This document shows, one piece after another, positions 1 to 8,234 of a stretch of DNA of 64,000 bases; position 1 is the first letter of the stretch; each line of letters opens with the position of its first letter. The notes below the pieces were generated by a model. It was given only the letters and a program-made list of their open reading frames with translations, made no database searches and was not told the origin of the DNA. The position numbers and the translations under genes were made by a program. Origin of the DNA: Pseudomonas uvaldensis. Its GTDB lineage: Bacteria > Pseudomonadota > Gammaproteobacteria > Pseudomonadales > Pseudomonadaceae. The stretch is taken from positions 434,001-498,000 of the forward strand of contig NZ_JAIWKS010000006.1 of the NCBI RefSeq assembly GCF_021271205.1, in the 5' to 3' direction.

Positions 1-1091
1 TGATAGGGCGTGGTCGATGGCATGTCCTGGCGGCTGACGAGGCCAGCGCCGTCCAGGCATTCATGCCAGCCTCGCGGATGCAGGAAATGTTGCTGCAAGG
101 CTCGTAGCTGACGCTGTAGCGATGGCTGGCTCTCCGGCCGCAGCGTCAATGCCCGAAGGTATTCGGCCTGGGCCCAGATGCGCTGGGTGGCGTCGCGTGG
201 GGCAGCTTGCGGGTGGGGGGCGAGCATCGCGCACACCGCACCGGATTGCGGGTCCACGCCTTGTTGCTCGGTTTGTTCGAAGCTGTGTTCCAGCGCTGTG
301 TGCAATGTGCCGCCGCTCAGCAAGGGCGACGAGGCCAGCAGGTAATACCACTCGAACTGGTGCCCCGGCTCGTACCAGTTATCCACAGCCCCGAGGGGCT
401 TTTCCATCATGACGCGCTGCTGCGGGTCGGTGAAACGCTTGAACATGCCATCACACAACGCCAGCAATGCCTGCCGGACGCTGGCGTCTTCGCGAATCTC
501 AAGGACCGCAAGAAATGCTTCGGCCAGGTGCATCAATGGGTTCTGCAAGGGGCCCGAACCGATTGATGACCAGTCGCGGCCAAGACTGGCTTCGTAGAGA
601 CCGTCCGGGCTGGCAAAGCGCTGCTCGACCACTTGCAGGGCGGCATTGAGCACCGACTCCACCAGGGGGTCGTGAACCTTGGACCAATAATGGGCACAGG
701 CGAACAGGATAAAGGCGTGGGTATAGAGATCCTTGCCCGAGTCCAGCGGCGCGCCCTGTGGGTCGATGCTGTAGAACCAGCCGCCATGCTCGGCGTCATG
801 GAAATGCCGTTGCAGCGAGCGGAACAGCGCCGCTGCCCGCTCTTCGGCCCGGGGTACTTCGCCGATCAGGCTGGCGAACACATACAACTGCCGTGCGCAG
901 GCCATCGCCCGATAACGCTGGGGCGGCAAGGGCGAATGCCCTGCGTCCAGCGATTCATAGGGCAATGCCAGCTCGGCGTTCCAGCCGGGCCCTTGCCACA
1001 TCGGTACGATCACCTCATGAAAGTGCTGGTGCACCGCGGCGAACAGGCGGGTCAATTCGGGTGAGGGCACAGGGCGGGAGGCATCAGGCAT
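1..1091 (-). CDS. AGE-family epimerase/isomerase (3' end outside window)
   Basis: Reads leftward from an ATG at 1089-1091 and leaves the window, so about 363 N-terminal residues are visible and no stop is seen. The translation (start MPDASRPVPSPELTRLF) shows the conserved patches of the N-acylglucosamine 2-epimerase / cellobiose 2-epimerase superfamily: QNPLMHLAEAFL at about 183-194, PGHQFEW at 242-248, and PSTTPY at the truncation point, which in the family precedes a catalytic histidine. Family members are cytoplasmic alpha/alpha-barrel enzymes that epimerise or isomerise sugars; the substrate cannot be told here. It stands alone, separated from ureJ by a REP pair. The family call is firm, the exact reaction unknown. 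Confidence 0.8.
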   Translation of the reverse strand, partial: MPDASRPVPSPELTRLFAAVHQHFHEVIVPMWQGPGWNAELALPYESLDAGHSPLPPQRYRAMACARQLYVFASLIGEVPRAEERAAALFRSLQRHFHDAEHGGWFYSIDPQGAPLDSGKDLYTHAFILFACAHYWSKVHDPLVESVLNAALQVVEQRFASPDGLYEASLGRDWSSIGSGPLQNPLMHLAEAFLAVLEIREDASVRQALLALCDGMFKRFTDPQQRVMMEKPLGAVDNWYEPGHQFEWYYLLASSPLLSGGTLHTALEHSFEQTEQQGVDPQSGAVCAMLAPHPQAAPRDATQRIWAQAEYLRALTLRPESQPSLQRQLRALQQHFLHPRGWHECLDGAGLVSRQDMPSTTPY

Positions 1092-1178
1092 GGGTCGACA
1101 TCGTCACGACGGAGGGGCGGTTGCGCGACATGGTAGCAGAGTGACCGGCTTCAGAGAGATGGCGCCCTCAAGTCCGTC

Positions 1179-1248
1179 ATCGCGAGCAGGCTCGCTCCCA
1201 CAGGGACGGTATACGCCCATCAAATGTTGGAGCGAGCCTGCTCGCGAT
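1179..1248. repeat. REP pair (BIME-like inverted repeat)
   Basis: Two inverted copies of the Pseudomonas REP core (ATCGCGAGCAGGCTCGCTCC and its complement) separated by about 28 bases, in the gap between the epimerase start and the ureJ end. Each copy can form its own hairpin and the pair can form a longer one. Confidence 0.85.
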
Positions 1249-1270
1249 GAGGCTCGGGCAAACGGTAAAT

Positions 1271-1843
1271 TCAACCCGCCAGCAACCAGAACCCGGTCGC
1301 CGCCGAGGCCGCCCCGGCCAGTCGTACCAGCGGAGCCGCTGCCCGTGGCAACACGCGAACCACGGCGAAACCAGCGCCATGCAGTGCCGCCGTGGCCGCG
1401 ACGAAACCTGCCGCATAAGCCCAGGGGTTCGACATTTCCGGCAGTTCCAGGCCATGGGCCACACCGTGGAACAACGCAAATAGCGCCGTGGCCACGATTG
1501 CCAGGCTCAACGGTGGGCGCACAGCCAAGGCCACTGCCAGGCCCAAGGCCAGCACCGAAGCGGCAATCCCGCTTTCCAGTGCTGGCAGATCCAGGCCTTC
1601 GAAACCCAGCAGGCCGCCGATTAGCAGGGTCCCGACGAACGTACACGGCAGCGCCCAGCGCGCCGCCCCCTTTTGTTGCGCAGCCCACAGGCCGACGGCC
1701 AGCATGGCGAGCAGGTGATCCAGGCCCCCGATGGGGTGACCGAGGCCGGCCATCAGGCCATTGTCGCCATGACCGGGATGGGCGAAGGCCATGGCCGGGG
1801 CCAGCAGCAAGGCGAGGGCGCCGAAGAGGCGTTTGAATGTCAT
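1271..1843 (-). CDS. ureJ: HupE/UreJ family membrane protein, probable nickel permease of the urease locus
   Basis: 190 residues. An N-terminal signal-like helix ends at AMAFA, just before HPGHG, followed by the family motif HPIGGLDHLLAM (His, Gly, Asp-His) and five to six further hydrophobic helices, ending in LAGAASAATGFWLLAG. HupE/UreJ proteins are small inner-membrane proteins linked to nickel supply for hydrogenase or urease. It is the last gene of the run ureE-ureF-ureG-ureJ, 42 bases after ureG, which supports a role in feeding Ni(II) to urease maturation. The family is clear; nickel transport by this protein is inferred from family and context. Confidence 0.88.
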   Translation of the reverse strand: MTFKRLFGALALLLAPAMAFAHPGHGDNGLMAGLGHPIGGLDHLLAMLAVGLWAAQQKGAARWALPCTFVGTLLIGGLLGFEGLDLPALESGIAASVLALGLAVALAVRPPLSLAIVATALFALFHGVAHGLELPEMSNPWAYAAGFVAATAALHGAGFAVVRVLPRAAAPLVRLAGAASAATGFWLLAG

Positions 1844-1885
1844 GGAAATGCTTCCTTGTCGATCATTGAAAAACGGATATGAAAA

Positions 1886-2500
1886 TCAGGCCGCGGTCAG
1901 CAGGCCCTGACGCTCGATGAAGGCGATGATGTCATCCAGGCCCTGGCCGGTTTTCTGGTTGCTGAATACGAATGGCTTGCCGTTGCGCATCCGCCTGGTG
2001 TCGCTGTCCATCATTTCCAGGGAGGCGCCTACCAGGGGCGCCAGATCGATTTTGTTGATCACCAGCAGGTCGGATTTACAGATGCCCGGTCCACCCTTGC
2101 GCGGCAGCTTGTCACCCGCCGATACGTCGATCACGTAGAGAGTCAGGTCCGACAGCTCAGGGCTGAAGGTCGCCGACAGGTTGTCGCCGCCCGATTCCAC
2201 CAGGATCAGGTCCAGCCCCGGGAAACGCCGGTTCAACTGGTCCACCGCTTCCAGGTTGATCGAGGCATCCTCGCGAATGGCAGTGTGCGGACAGCCACCG
2301 GTCTCCACGCCGATGATCCGCTCCGGCGCCAGGGCTTCATTGCGCACCAGAAAGTCGGCGTCTTCGCGGGTGTAGATGTCGTTGGTGACCACCGCCAGGT
2401 TGTAGCGCTCACGCAAGGCCAGGCACAGGGCCAGGGTCAGGGCGGTTTTACCGGAGCCGACCGGACCGCCGATACCGACGCGCAAAGGTTGTGTATTCAT
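1886..2500 (-). CDS. ureG: Urease accessory GTPase UreG
   Basis: 204 residues, normal UreG length. SIMIBI-class GTPase: P-loop GGPVGSGKT at residues 11-19, the nickel-binding CPH motif at 70-72 (within ETGGCPHTAIRED), the switch region ESGGDNL, and the guanine-specificity motif NKID. UreG with UreE, UreF and UreD/UreH couples GTP hydrolysis to delivery of Ni(II) into the UreC active site. It starts 9 bases after the ureF stop, so the two are very likely co-transcribed and perhaps translationally coupled. All key motifs are intact. Confidence 0.97.
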   Translation of the reverse strand: MNTQPLRVGIGGPVGSGKTALTLALCLALRERYNLAVVTNDIYTREDADFLVRNEALAPERIIGVETGGCPHTAIREDASINLEAVDQLNRRFPGLDLILVESGGDNLSATFSPELSDLTLYVIDVSAGDKLPRKGGPGICKSDLLVINKIDLAPLVGASLEMMDSDTRRMRNGKPFVFSNQKTGQGLDDIIAFIERQGLLTAA

Positions 2501-2509
2501 GTGGGTCTC

Positions 2510-3184
2510 CTAGGAACGGAACAGGCGGCTGTACTGGCGCTCGTGGGCCATGCAAGCCAGGGACAGGCCAAACGCGGCGCTGCCGTAATGTTCGGGGTCG
2601 ATGTTCGAAGCGTTGTGCTGGGCCTGTTGCAGCAGTGGCAGCAGTTCGCTGGTCAGGCGCTGGGCGGCTTGCTGGCCCAGGGGCAGGGTTTTCATCAGCA
2701 CCGCCAATTGGTTTTCCAGCCAGCTCCACAGCCAGGCGGCGAGGGCGTCGTGGGGGCTGATCCGCCAGGCCCTTGCGGCCAAGGCCCAGCCCAGGGCCAG
2801 GTGCGGTTCGGTGCGTTGCTCGAGAAAATGCCGCGCGGCGGCGTCGAGCTCCGGCAGGCCGCTGAGCAGTTGCTGCAGCGAATAGCCCATCTGCCGGCTC
2901 TCCTGATAGAGCTCGCGGGTTTCCCGGCTGGCGCGATGGGCGTCGCAGTGCTGCGCCAGGGCCGCCCAATCAGCCGCCGCAGCCGCGGTGCAATGGGCGA
3001 GCAACAAGGGCGCCTCGAAGCGAGCCAGGTTCAGCAGCAGTTGATCGCCGATCCATCGGCGTGCCTCGTCGGGTGTCGTGATCTGGCCGTTGTCCACCGC
3101 CATCTCCAATCCTTGGGAATAGCTGTAACCGCCTATCGGCAGTTGCGGGCTGGCCAGACGCAGCAGCGCCCAGGCGGGATTCAT
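2510..3184 (-). CDS. ureF: Urease accessory protein UreF
   Basis: 224 residues, all-helical UreF family. Typical start PAWALLRLASPQLPIGGYSYSQG, where the SPQLPIGGYSYS patch near the N-terminus is the family signature. UreF binds UreD on the apo-urease and recruits and regulates the GTPase UreG during nickel-centre assembly. Its ATG overlaps the ureE stop by three bases within an ATGA sequence, a classic coupling arrangement. Confidence 0.96.
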   Translation of the reverse strand: MNPAWALLRLASPQLPIGGYSYSQGLEMAVDNGQITTPDEARRWIGDQLLLNLARFEAPLLLAHCTAAAAADWAALAQHCDAHRASRETRELYQESRQMGYSLQQLLSGLPELDAAARHFLEQRTEPHLALGWALAARAWRISPHDALAAWLWSWLENQLAVLMKTLPLGQQAAQRLTSELLPLLQQAQHNASNIDPEHYGSAAFGLSLACMAHERQYSRLFRS

Positions 3185-3681
3185 GGGCGCACGCCGAACT
3201 GATGCAAGCGCGGTGCGTAGTTGAAGTCTTCATCGCCGTGCCGCGAGTGGTGATGGCCGCCTCCATAGGCGCCGTGTTCCGGCTGGAATGGCGCTTCGAT
3301 GGCTTCGGCACTGGCGCCCAATTGTTCGAGCATCGCCTTGAGCACGTAATCGTCCAGCAGGCGCAGCCAGCCGTCGCCCACTTGCAAGGCGACGTGGCGG
3401 TTGCCCAGATGATAGGCCGCGCGAGTCAGCTCGAAGGCGTTGGCGCAGGTCACGTGCAGTAACTGTTCGGGGCGGGCGCAGACCCGCACGATGCGTCCAT
3501 CCTCGGCCTGCAGGCATTCGCCGTCATGCAACGGCGGCTGCCCTCGCTCCAGGAACAACCCGACATCCTCCCCCTCGGCACTGAAACAGCGCAGGCGGCT
3601 TTTGCTGCGGGCATCGAACGTCAGGTGCAGCTCCGCGTCCCAGCGGGCTTGAGTGTCGATTCTGCGATGAATCACCAGCAT
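3181..3681 (-). CDS. ureE: Urease accessory protein UreE, nickel metallochaperone
   Basis: 166 residues starting MLVIHRRID at 3681; an upstream in-frame extension to 3771 is rejected because UreE proteins normally begin with this LVIHRR stretch. N-terminal peptide-binding-like domain followed by the metal-binding domain, then a histidine-rich tail (HGAYGGGHHHSRHGDEDF) that would bind extra Ni(II). UreE carries nickel to the UreG/UreF/UreD complex. First gene of the ureE-F-G-J run, which lies about 13 kb from ureC rather than beside it. The upstream gap (3682-3896) has one degenerate REP-like copy. Confidence 0.96.
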   Translation of the reverse strand: MLVIHRRIDTQARWDAELHLTFDARSKSRLRCFSAEGEDVGLFLERGQPPLHDGECLQAEDGRIVRVCARPEQLLHVTCANAFELTRAAYHLGNRHVALQVGDGWLRLLDDYVLKAMLEQLGASAEAIEAPFQPEHGAYGGGHHHSRHGDEDFNYAPRLHQFGVRP

Positions 3682-3859
3682 CGGAGAGCTTCCAGCAATG
3701 AACAGTGCTGTGTTTAGAGCAAGGGGCTTGCCAACCGAAGGGGGCGTAGGAAATAGCCGAGAGATACCCAAGGCGCTGGTTTCAGCGGGGGTTATATTTC
3801 GTTCCGAACTGGTGCGCTCGGCGAGCCTTGCGCACTGTTTTGTGGCGCGTTACGAGCCG

Positions 3860-3880
3860 TGGGAGCGAACAGGCTTGCCC
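3860..3880. repeat. Degenerate single REP-like copy
   Basis: GTGGGAGCGAACAGGCTTGC followed by CCC resembles the left half of the REP units found elsewhere in the window, but its partner arm is weak. It lies between ureE and the desT-like regulator. Confidence 0.4.
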
Positions 3881-3896
3881 CAAGGGGGCATCCGGA

Positions 3897-4529
3897 TTAC
3901 TCGATGCTTCCCAACCCTTGCCAATGCTTGAGGCCGATGAAGATGAACCGCAATTGCTGGGTGATCTTCGCCTGGGGCGTGAGGTGATCGGGCAAGGCTT
4001 CGTCGGGTGGGTCGATGATGTCGGGCAGGGTGGCGAATACGCTCTTGACGATGAGGTCGGCGATCACGCTCAACCCGGCCGGGTTCAGGTGCTGCAACTT
4101 GGGCATCAACGCCAGGTCGGCGGCCAGGTCCGAACTGATGCCTTCGCGCAATTTTGCAATGGCGTGGCGCACGGGTAGGGAGCCGCCGTACTGCTCGCGG
4201 GCAAGGAACAGGAACTGGGACCGGTTGGCTTGTACCACGTCAAGGAAGATCCGCACCGACGCATCGATGATGCCGCCCATGACAAACTCGTTATGACGTA
4301 CCAACCGGATGGTTTCACGGAAGGTCTGGCCCACTTCGCTGACCAGCGCCAGGCCCAGTTGGTCCATGTCGTCGAAATGCCGGTAGAACCCGGTAGGCAC
4401 GATGCCCGCCGTCCTGGCGACTTCCCGCAGGCTCAGGCTGCCGAATCCACGGCCGCACTCCATCAAATGACGGGCCGCATCCATCAGGGCGTTTCGGGTC
4501 TGTTGTTTCTGTTCGGCGCGAGGCAGCAT
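3897..4529 (-). CDS. desT: TetR-family regulator, DesT/FabR-like
   Basis: 210 residues. The N-terminal helix-turn-helix (about 25-60) contains SLREVARTAGIVPTGFYRHF, close to FabR/DesT regulators of fatty-acid unsaturation, followed by a ligand-sensing helical domain. DesT in P. aeruginosa senses the unsaturated/saturated acyl-CoA ratio and represses the acyl-CoA desaturase operon desCB. From memory desT lies directly beside ureE in PAO1 (PA4890/PA4891), and this gene also lies beside ureE, supporting the identification. No desaturase gene is adjacent here, so a target would have to lie elsewhere. The family is certain, the orthology likely. Confidence 0.78.
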   Translation of the reverse strand: MLPRAEQKQQTRNALMDAARHLMECGRGFGSLSLREVARTAGIVPTGFYRHFDDMDQLGLALVSEVGQTFRETIRLVRHNEFVMGGIIDASVRIFLDVVQANRSQFLFLAREQYGGSLPVRHAIAKLREGISSDLAADLALMPKLQHLNPAGLSVIADLIVKSVFATLPDIIDPPDEALPDHLTPQAKITQQLRFIFIGLKHWQGLGSIE

Positions 4530-4635
4530 CGCAAGGCTGGCTTCTGATTCTCAGGAGCGACGCACTCTAGCAAATCGGCTTTGCCGACGTCGAACGGTAG
4601 AAGGGGCGAGCGGGAAAACGTGCGCTGCAGAAAGT

Positions 4636-4669
4636 CAAAAGCCCGATTGCTGGAATCGGGCTTTTTTTC
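4636..4669 (-). terminator. Rho-independent terminator of the repeat-protein gene (possibly bidirectional)
   Basis: AAGCCCGATT and AATCGGGCTT form a 10-bp stem around a short loop (GCTGG), with A/T runs on both sides. It sits 15 bases past the stop of the gene ending at 4684, and the plus strand shows a T8 tract, so it could work in either direction. Confidence 0.8.
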
Positions 4670-4683
4670 CGGCCACCATGGGC

Positions 4684-5073
4684 TCAGCTCGCTGTGCCGT
4701 TGCGTTGGATCACGCGGTCACCGCCGTCTGAGGCAAGCAGTTGACCTTGTGGGGTGTGCTCGTAGCCGCCTTCTACCAAGCCTTTTTCTTCCAGGCGATC
4801 ACGACCACGACTGCCTTCGGCGAGGGTCTCACCCAGTTTGGTGCGGTCGGAGCCACCTTCGGCCAACGATTCACCCAGTTTGGTCCGGTCGGAGCCACCT
4901 TCAGCGAGTTTTTCGCGCTGGGTGGTACGGTCGGAGCCGTCCGCGGCAACAGTCTGGCTGTAGACCGAGTGGCTATCCTTGACCTGTGGTGTGGCTTGTT
5001 CGGAAGCTGGCAGGGCGAAAGCAGTGGAGGCCAGCAGTGAAAGGGACAGACTCATCAGTAATTGGCGTTTCAT
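4684..5073 (-). CDS. Secreted protein with six tandem ~14-residue repeats, function unknown
   Basis: 129 residues from the ATG at 5073, which has a good GAGGAG ribosome-binding site; a 124-residue upstream in-frame extension is unsupported. A Sec signal peptide (MKRQLLMSLSLSLLASTAFA, 1-20) is followed by a short linker and six degenerate repeats from about 42 to 125 with core (L)AEGGSDRTKLGE. Copies two and three are nearly identical also at DNA level (42-bp period). Later copies drift (LAEGSRGRDRLEEK, VEGGYEHTPQGQ, ASDGGDRVIQRN). The units are rich in Gly, Asp, Glu, Arg and Thr and contain no Cys. They are not RTX nonapeptides. I do not recognise a family. Probably periplasmic or secreted and hydrophilic. 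Confidence 0.75.
   Translation of the reverse strand: MKRQLLMSLSLSLLASTAFALPASEQATPQVKDSHSVYSQTVAADGSDRTTQREKLAEGGSDRTKLGESLAEGGSDRTKLGETLAEGSRGRDRLEEKGLVEGGYEHTPQGQLLASDGGDRVIQRNGTAS
4829..4912. repeat. 42-bp tandem direct repeat inside the repeat-protein gene
   Basis: Two nearly identical 42-bp units: ACCCAGTTTGGTGCGGTCGG at 4831 recurs with one change (GTCCGG) at 4873. They encode repeats two and three of the secreted protein. Slippage here would change copy number in 14-residue steps without shifting the frame. Confidence 0.8.
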
Positions 5074-5429
5074 GATCGTTGCTCCTCGGGAGGGCTGAAA
5101 AGTGGGTACGAGGGCAATGCTACTCTCGATAAGTCGATATAAAAGTTCATAAACGCAATGGTAATAATCAACGGAATTGATTGTTCCGAGGGGAGGCTCT
5201 AGAACGGGCCTTTCGGAGGTGCGGTTTTGCACTGCGGTGGGTATTTTGTACTCACTGGTGCCGCATAAATGTGCGGGAGCGGTAACAGCTGTTGGCGGTT
5301 CGGTCAGGATTTTCACCCAGGGTGCTAAACCTGTCGGCCGTTTCGCCAGTCTCATCATTAACGAGCCGACTACAGGTTCGATTTTCCAAGCGTCGCGGTT
5401 CGGGCGCTGATTTGTCAGGAGCCTTGTGC
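5074..5429. other. Divergent intergenic region (356 bp)
   Basis: Lies between the divergently transcribed repeat-protein gene and the AsmA gene. The left part (about 5100-5190) is AT-rich and should hold the promoter of the repeat gene; the right part is GC-richer and the AsmA frame stays open through it from 5292. No RNA gene, REP element or strong hairpin was found. Confidence 0.5.
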
Positions 5430-7505
5430 ATGACGCGCACTTCAAAAATCCTCGCCTGGACCTTTGCCAGTCTTCTCGCTCTGTTGGCGGTACTGGTACT
5501 GATCATCGCGTTCTTCGATTGGAACCGGATTAAGCCGCCCCTCAACGCCAAGGTTTCCGAGGAGCTGCATCGTCCCTTCGCCATCAACGGCAACCTGGCG
5601 GTGATCTGGCAGCGCGAGTCGCAAGAAGAAGGCTGGCGAGCGTGGGTGCCGTGGCCCCATGTGGTGGCCGAGGACTTGAGCCTGGGTAACCCCGACTGGT
5701 CGAAAACGCCGCAGATGGTCACCCTCAAACGCGTTGAGCTGCGTATCTCGCCCCTGGCCTTACTGGCGCGTCGAGTATCGATTCCCCGTATCGACCTGAC
5801 CGGCCCCGACGCCAATCTGCAACGCCTGGCCGACGGGCGCGCCAACTGGACGTTCCAGTTCGACCCCAAGGATCCGGAGGCCGAGCCCTCCAACTGGGTC
5901 GTTGACATTGGCGCCATTGGCTTCGACAAGGGCCATGTCACGCTGGATGACCAGACCTTGAAAACCCGGCTCGACCTGCTGATCGATCCGCTGGGCAAGC
6001 CGATTCCCTTCAGCGATATCGTCGGTGACAAGACCGCCAAAAAAGCCCGGGACCAAGGTGCGACTCCGCAGGATTATGCGTTCGCCTTCAAGGTCGACGG
6101 GCAGTATCACGGCCAGGGGCTTACCGGCTCCGGCAAGGTCGGCGGCCTGCTGGCCCTGCAGGATGCATCGCGGCCCTTCCCCCTGCAGGCCCAGGCGAAG
6201 ATCGCCGACACCCGCGTCGAACTGGCCGGCTCCCTGACCGATCCGATGAACCTCGGCGCTCTGGATTTGCGCCTGAAGCTGGCCGGCAACAGCCTGGCCC
6301 ACTTGTACCCGTTGACCGGCGTGACCCTGCCGGACTCGCCACCTTATTCCACCGACGGGCACCTGATCGCCAAGCTCCACGAACCCGGCGGTGCGCTGTT
6401 TCGCTATCAAGCGTTCAACGGCAGGATCGGCGACAGCGATATCCATGGTGACCTGGCGTATGTCGCCAGCGACCCCCGACCGAAACTCAGTGGCACGTTG
6501 GTGTCCGACCAGTTGCTGTTCAGCGATCTGGCGCCCCTGATCGGCGCCGATTCCAACAGTGAGCAAAAGGCCCGTGGCGGTGCCAGCAAACAACCATCGG
6601 ACAAGGTCTTGCCCGTCGAAGAGTTTCGCACCGAGCGCTGGAGCGCGATGGATGCCGACGTGGAGTTTACCGGTAAGCGCATCGTCCATAGCGCGCAGTT
6701 GCCATTCACTGATCTTTACACGCACTTGGTGCTCAACGACGGTCAATTGAGCCTCGAACCGTTGCGGTTCGGCGTGGCGGGCGGCCGGCTTGATGCGCAG
6801 ATCCGTCTCAACGGCCACACCCAGCCTCTTGAGGGACGGGCAAAGCTGACGGCCAGGGGCTTCAAGCTCAAGCAACTGTTCCCCGGTTTCGAGCCGATGA
6901 AAACCAGCTTTGGCGAACTGAACGGCGATGCCGATATCGCCGGGCGCGGCAATTCGGTGGCGGCGCTGCTGGGCACTTCCAATGGCACGTTGAAGATGCT
7001 CATCAACGACGGTGCGATCAGCCGGGAGCTGATGGAGCTGGCGGGGTTGAACGTCGGCAATTACGTAATAGGAAAAATCTTCGGCGACAAGGAAGTGAAG
7101 ATCAATTGCGCCGCGGCGGACTTCGACATCAAGACCGGTCTGGCGACGACTCGCCTGTTCGTGTTCGACACGGAAAACGCGATCATCTACATCGACGGCA
7201 CGGCGAACATGGCCACCGAGCAACTGGACCTGACCATCACGCCGGAGTCCAAGGGCTGGCGGCTGATTTCCCTGCGCTCACCGTTGTACGTCCGGGGCAA
7301 ATTCGCCAAGCCTTCCGCCGGCGTCAAGGCCGTGCCGCTGATGCTGCGCGGCGCCGGGATGGTCGCGCTGGGTGTCATTGCGGCGCCGGCGGCAGGACTG
7401 CTGGCATTGGTTGCGCCAAGCGGAGGCGAACCGAACCAGTGCGCACCGTTGCTGGAGCAGATGAAGGCCGGCAAGGCACCGGTGACGGTGAAGCCGACGC
7501 GTTGA
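5430..7505 (+). CDS. AsmA family protein
   Basis: 691 residues from the ATG at 5430, preceded by AGGAG at 5417-5421; the frame is open upstream, but the protein beginning MTRTSKILAWTF puts the membrane anchor (ILAWTFASLLALLAVLVLII, about 6-25) at the N-terminus as expected. After it comes FFDWNRIKPPLNAKVSEELHR, the AsmA N-terminal signature, then a long periplasmic beta-rich region and a C-terminal AsmA-like segment (NGTLKMLINDGAISRELMEL) plus a final hydrophobic stretch. AsmA-like proteins are inner-membrane-anchored, form groove-like bridges and affect outer-membrane lipid homeostasis. The gene stands alone. Confidence 0.9.
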   Translation: MTRTSKILAWTFASLLALLAVLVLIIAFFDWNRIKPPLNAKVSEELHRPFAINGNLAVIWQRESQEEGWRAWVPWPHVVAEDLSLGNPDWSKTPQMVTLKRVELRISPLALLARRVSIPRIDLTGPDANLQRLADGRANWTFQFDPKDPEAEPSNWVVDIGAIGFDKGHVTLDDQTLKTRLDLLIDPLGKPIPFSDIVGDKTAKKARDQGATPQDYAFAFKVDGQYHGQGLTGSGKVGGLLALQDASRPFPLQAQAKIADTRVELAGSLTDPMNLGALDLRLKLAGNSLAHLYPLTGVTLPDSPPYSTDGHLIAKLHEPGGALFRYQAFNGRIGDSDIHGDLAYVASDPRPKLSGTLVSDQLLFSDLAPLIGADSNSEQKARGGASKQPSDKVLPVEEFRTERWSAMDADVEFTGKRIVHSAQLPFTDLYTHLVLNDGQLSLEPLRFGVAGGRLDAQIRLNGHTQPLEGRAKLTARGFKLKQLFPGFEPMKTSFGELNGDADIAGRGNSVAALLGTSNGTLKMLINDGAISRELMELAGLNVGNYVIGKIFGDKEVKINCAAADFDIKTGLATTRLFVFDTENAIIYIDGTANMATEQLDLTITPESKGWRLISLRSPLYVRGKFAKPSAGVKAVPLMLRGAGMVALGVIAAPAAGLLALVAPSGGEPNQCAPLLEQMKAGKAPVTVKPTR

Positions 7506-7535
7506 CCCTGGGATTGTGGTGATACGGATGACCTC

Positions 7536-7596
7536 TTCGCGAGCAAGCCCGCTCCCACATTGGAACGCGGATACATGTGGAAGCGGGCTTGTTCGC
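7536..7596. repeat. REP pair
   Basis: TTCGCGAGCAAGCCCGCTCC and an inverted, slightly diverged copy (GAAGCGGGCTTGTTCGC) between the convergent AsmA and ferritin-like genes. Confidence 0.8.
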
Positions 7597-7615
7597 AAAA
7601 GGACCCGCACTGAGC

Positions 7616-8146
7616 TCAGAGATCGGCCAGGATATCGGCCATATCATCGGCGTGCTCTTCTTCCTGGGCGAGGATGTCTTCGAAGATGCGCCGGGTGGTG
7701 GGATCCTTTTCACCGATGTACTGAATAATTTCCCGATAGCTGTCGATGGCGATCCGCTCGGCCACCAGGTCTTCGTAGACCATTTCCTTGAGGGTGTTGC
7801 CCGCCACGTACTGGGCATGGGAGTACCGGGTCAACAGGTCGGGGTTGAACTCCGGCTCGCCGCCCAGTTGCACGATGCGTTCGGCCAGTTTGTCGGCGTG
7901 TTCGGCTTCCTGGTTGGCGTGTTCGAGGAATTCGCTGGCCGCCATGCTGGCTTTCAGGCCGGTGGCCATGAAGTAGTGGCGCTTGTAGCGCAGTACGCAC
8001 ACCAGCTCGGTGGCCAGTGCCTCGTTGAGCAGGCGCACGACTTCCTGTCGATCGGCGTTGTAGCCCTCGGTCACCGCGCCGTTCTGGACATTCTGCCGTG
8101 CCCGTTCGCGCAGGGTTGTCACATCGGATAGGTGCATGTCGCTCAT
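7616..8146 (-). CDS. Ferritin-like/bacterioferritin-type iron-binding protein
   Basis: 176 residues from the ATG at 8146 (AGGAG upstream; start MSDMHLSDVTTLRERARQNV); an in-frame extension to 8560 is an overlap with the LysR gene and is rejected. A four-helix bundle is predicted with ferroxidase-type Glu/His ligands: LNEALATELVCVLRYKRHYF, then ANQEAEHADKLAERI with an ExxH motif, then EDLVAERIAIDSYREII, and a last helix ILAQEEEHADDMADIL with a second ExxH. It probably oxidises and stores iron and protects against peroxide. It resembles PAO1 PA4880, annotated as a probable bacterioferritin. Methionine ligands for heme are not evident, so it may not bind heme. Confidence 0.85.
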   Translation of the reverse strand: MSDMHLSDVTTLRERARQNVQNGAVTEGYNADRQEVVRLLNEALATELVCVLRYKRHYFMATGLKASMAASEFLEHANQEAEHADKLAERIVQLGGEPEFNPDLLTRYSHAQYVAGNTLKEMVYEDLVAERIAIDSYREIIQYIGEKDPTTRRIFEDILAQEEEHADDMADILADL

Positions 8147-8234
8147 CTCGTTCTCCTGGTGGCTGATCCGGTGGGAATGTCGCGCTCTGTGGCGCGATCT
8201 CTTGACGTGGGAGTCACGAGCGAGACAAAAAGTT

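Noticed and set aside
4815..5000. RTX calcium-binding repeats in the small secreted protein
   Set aside because: Period is 14 residues and GGxGxDxxx nonapeptides are absent.
5760..7223. 487-codon open frame antisense to the AsmA gene
   Set aside because: High-GC shadow frame; the plus-strand protein has membrane anchor, ribosome site and family motifs, while the antisense translation has none.
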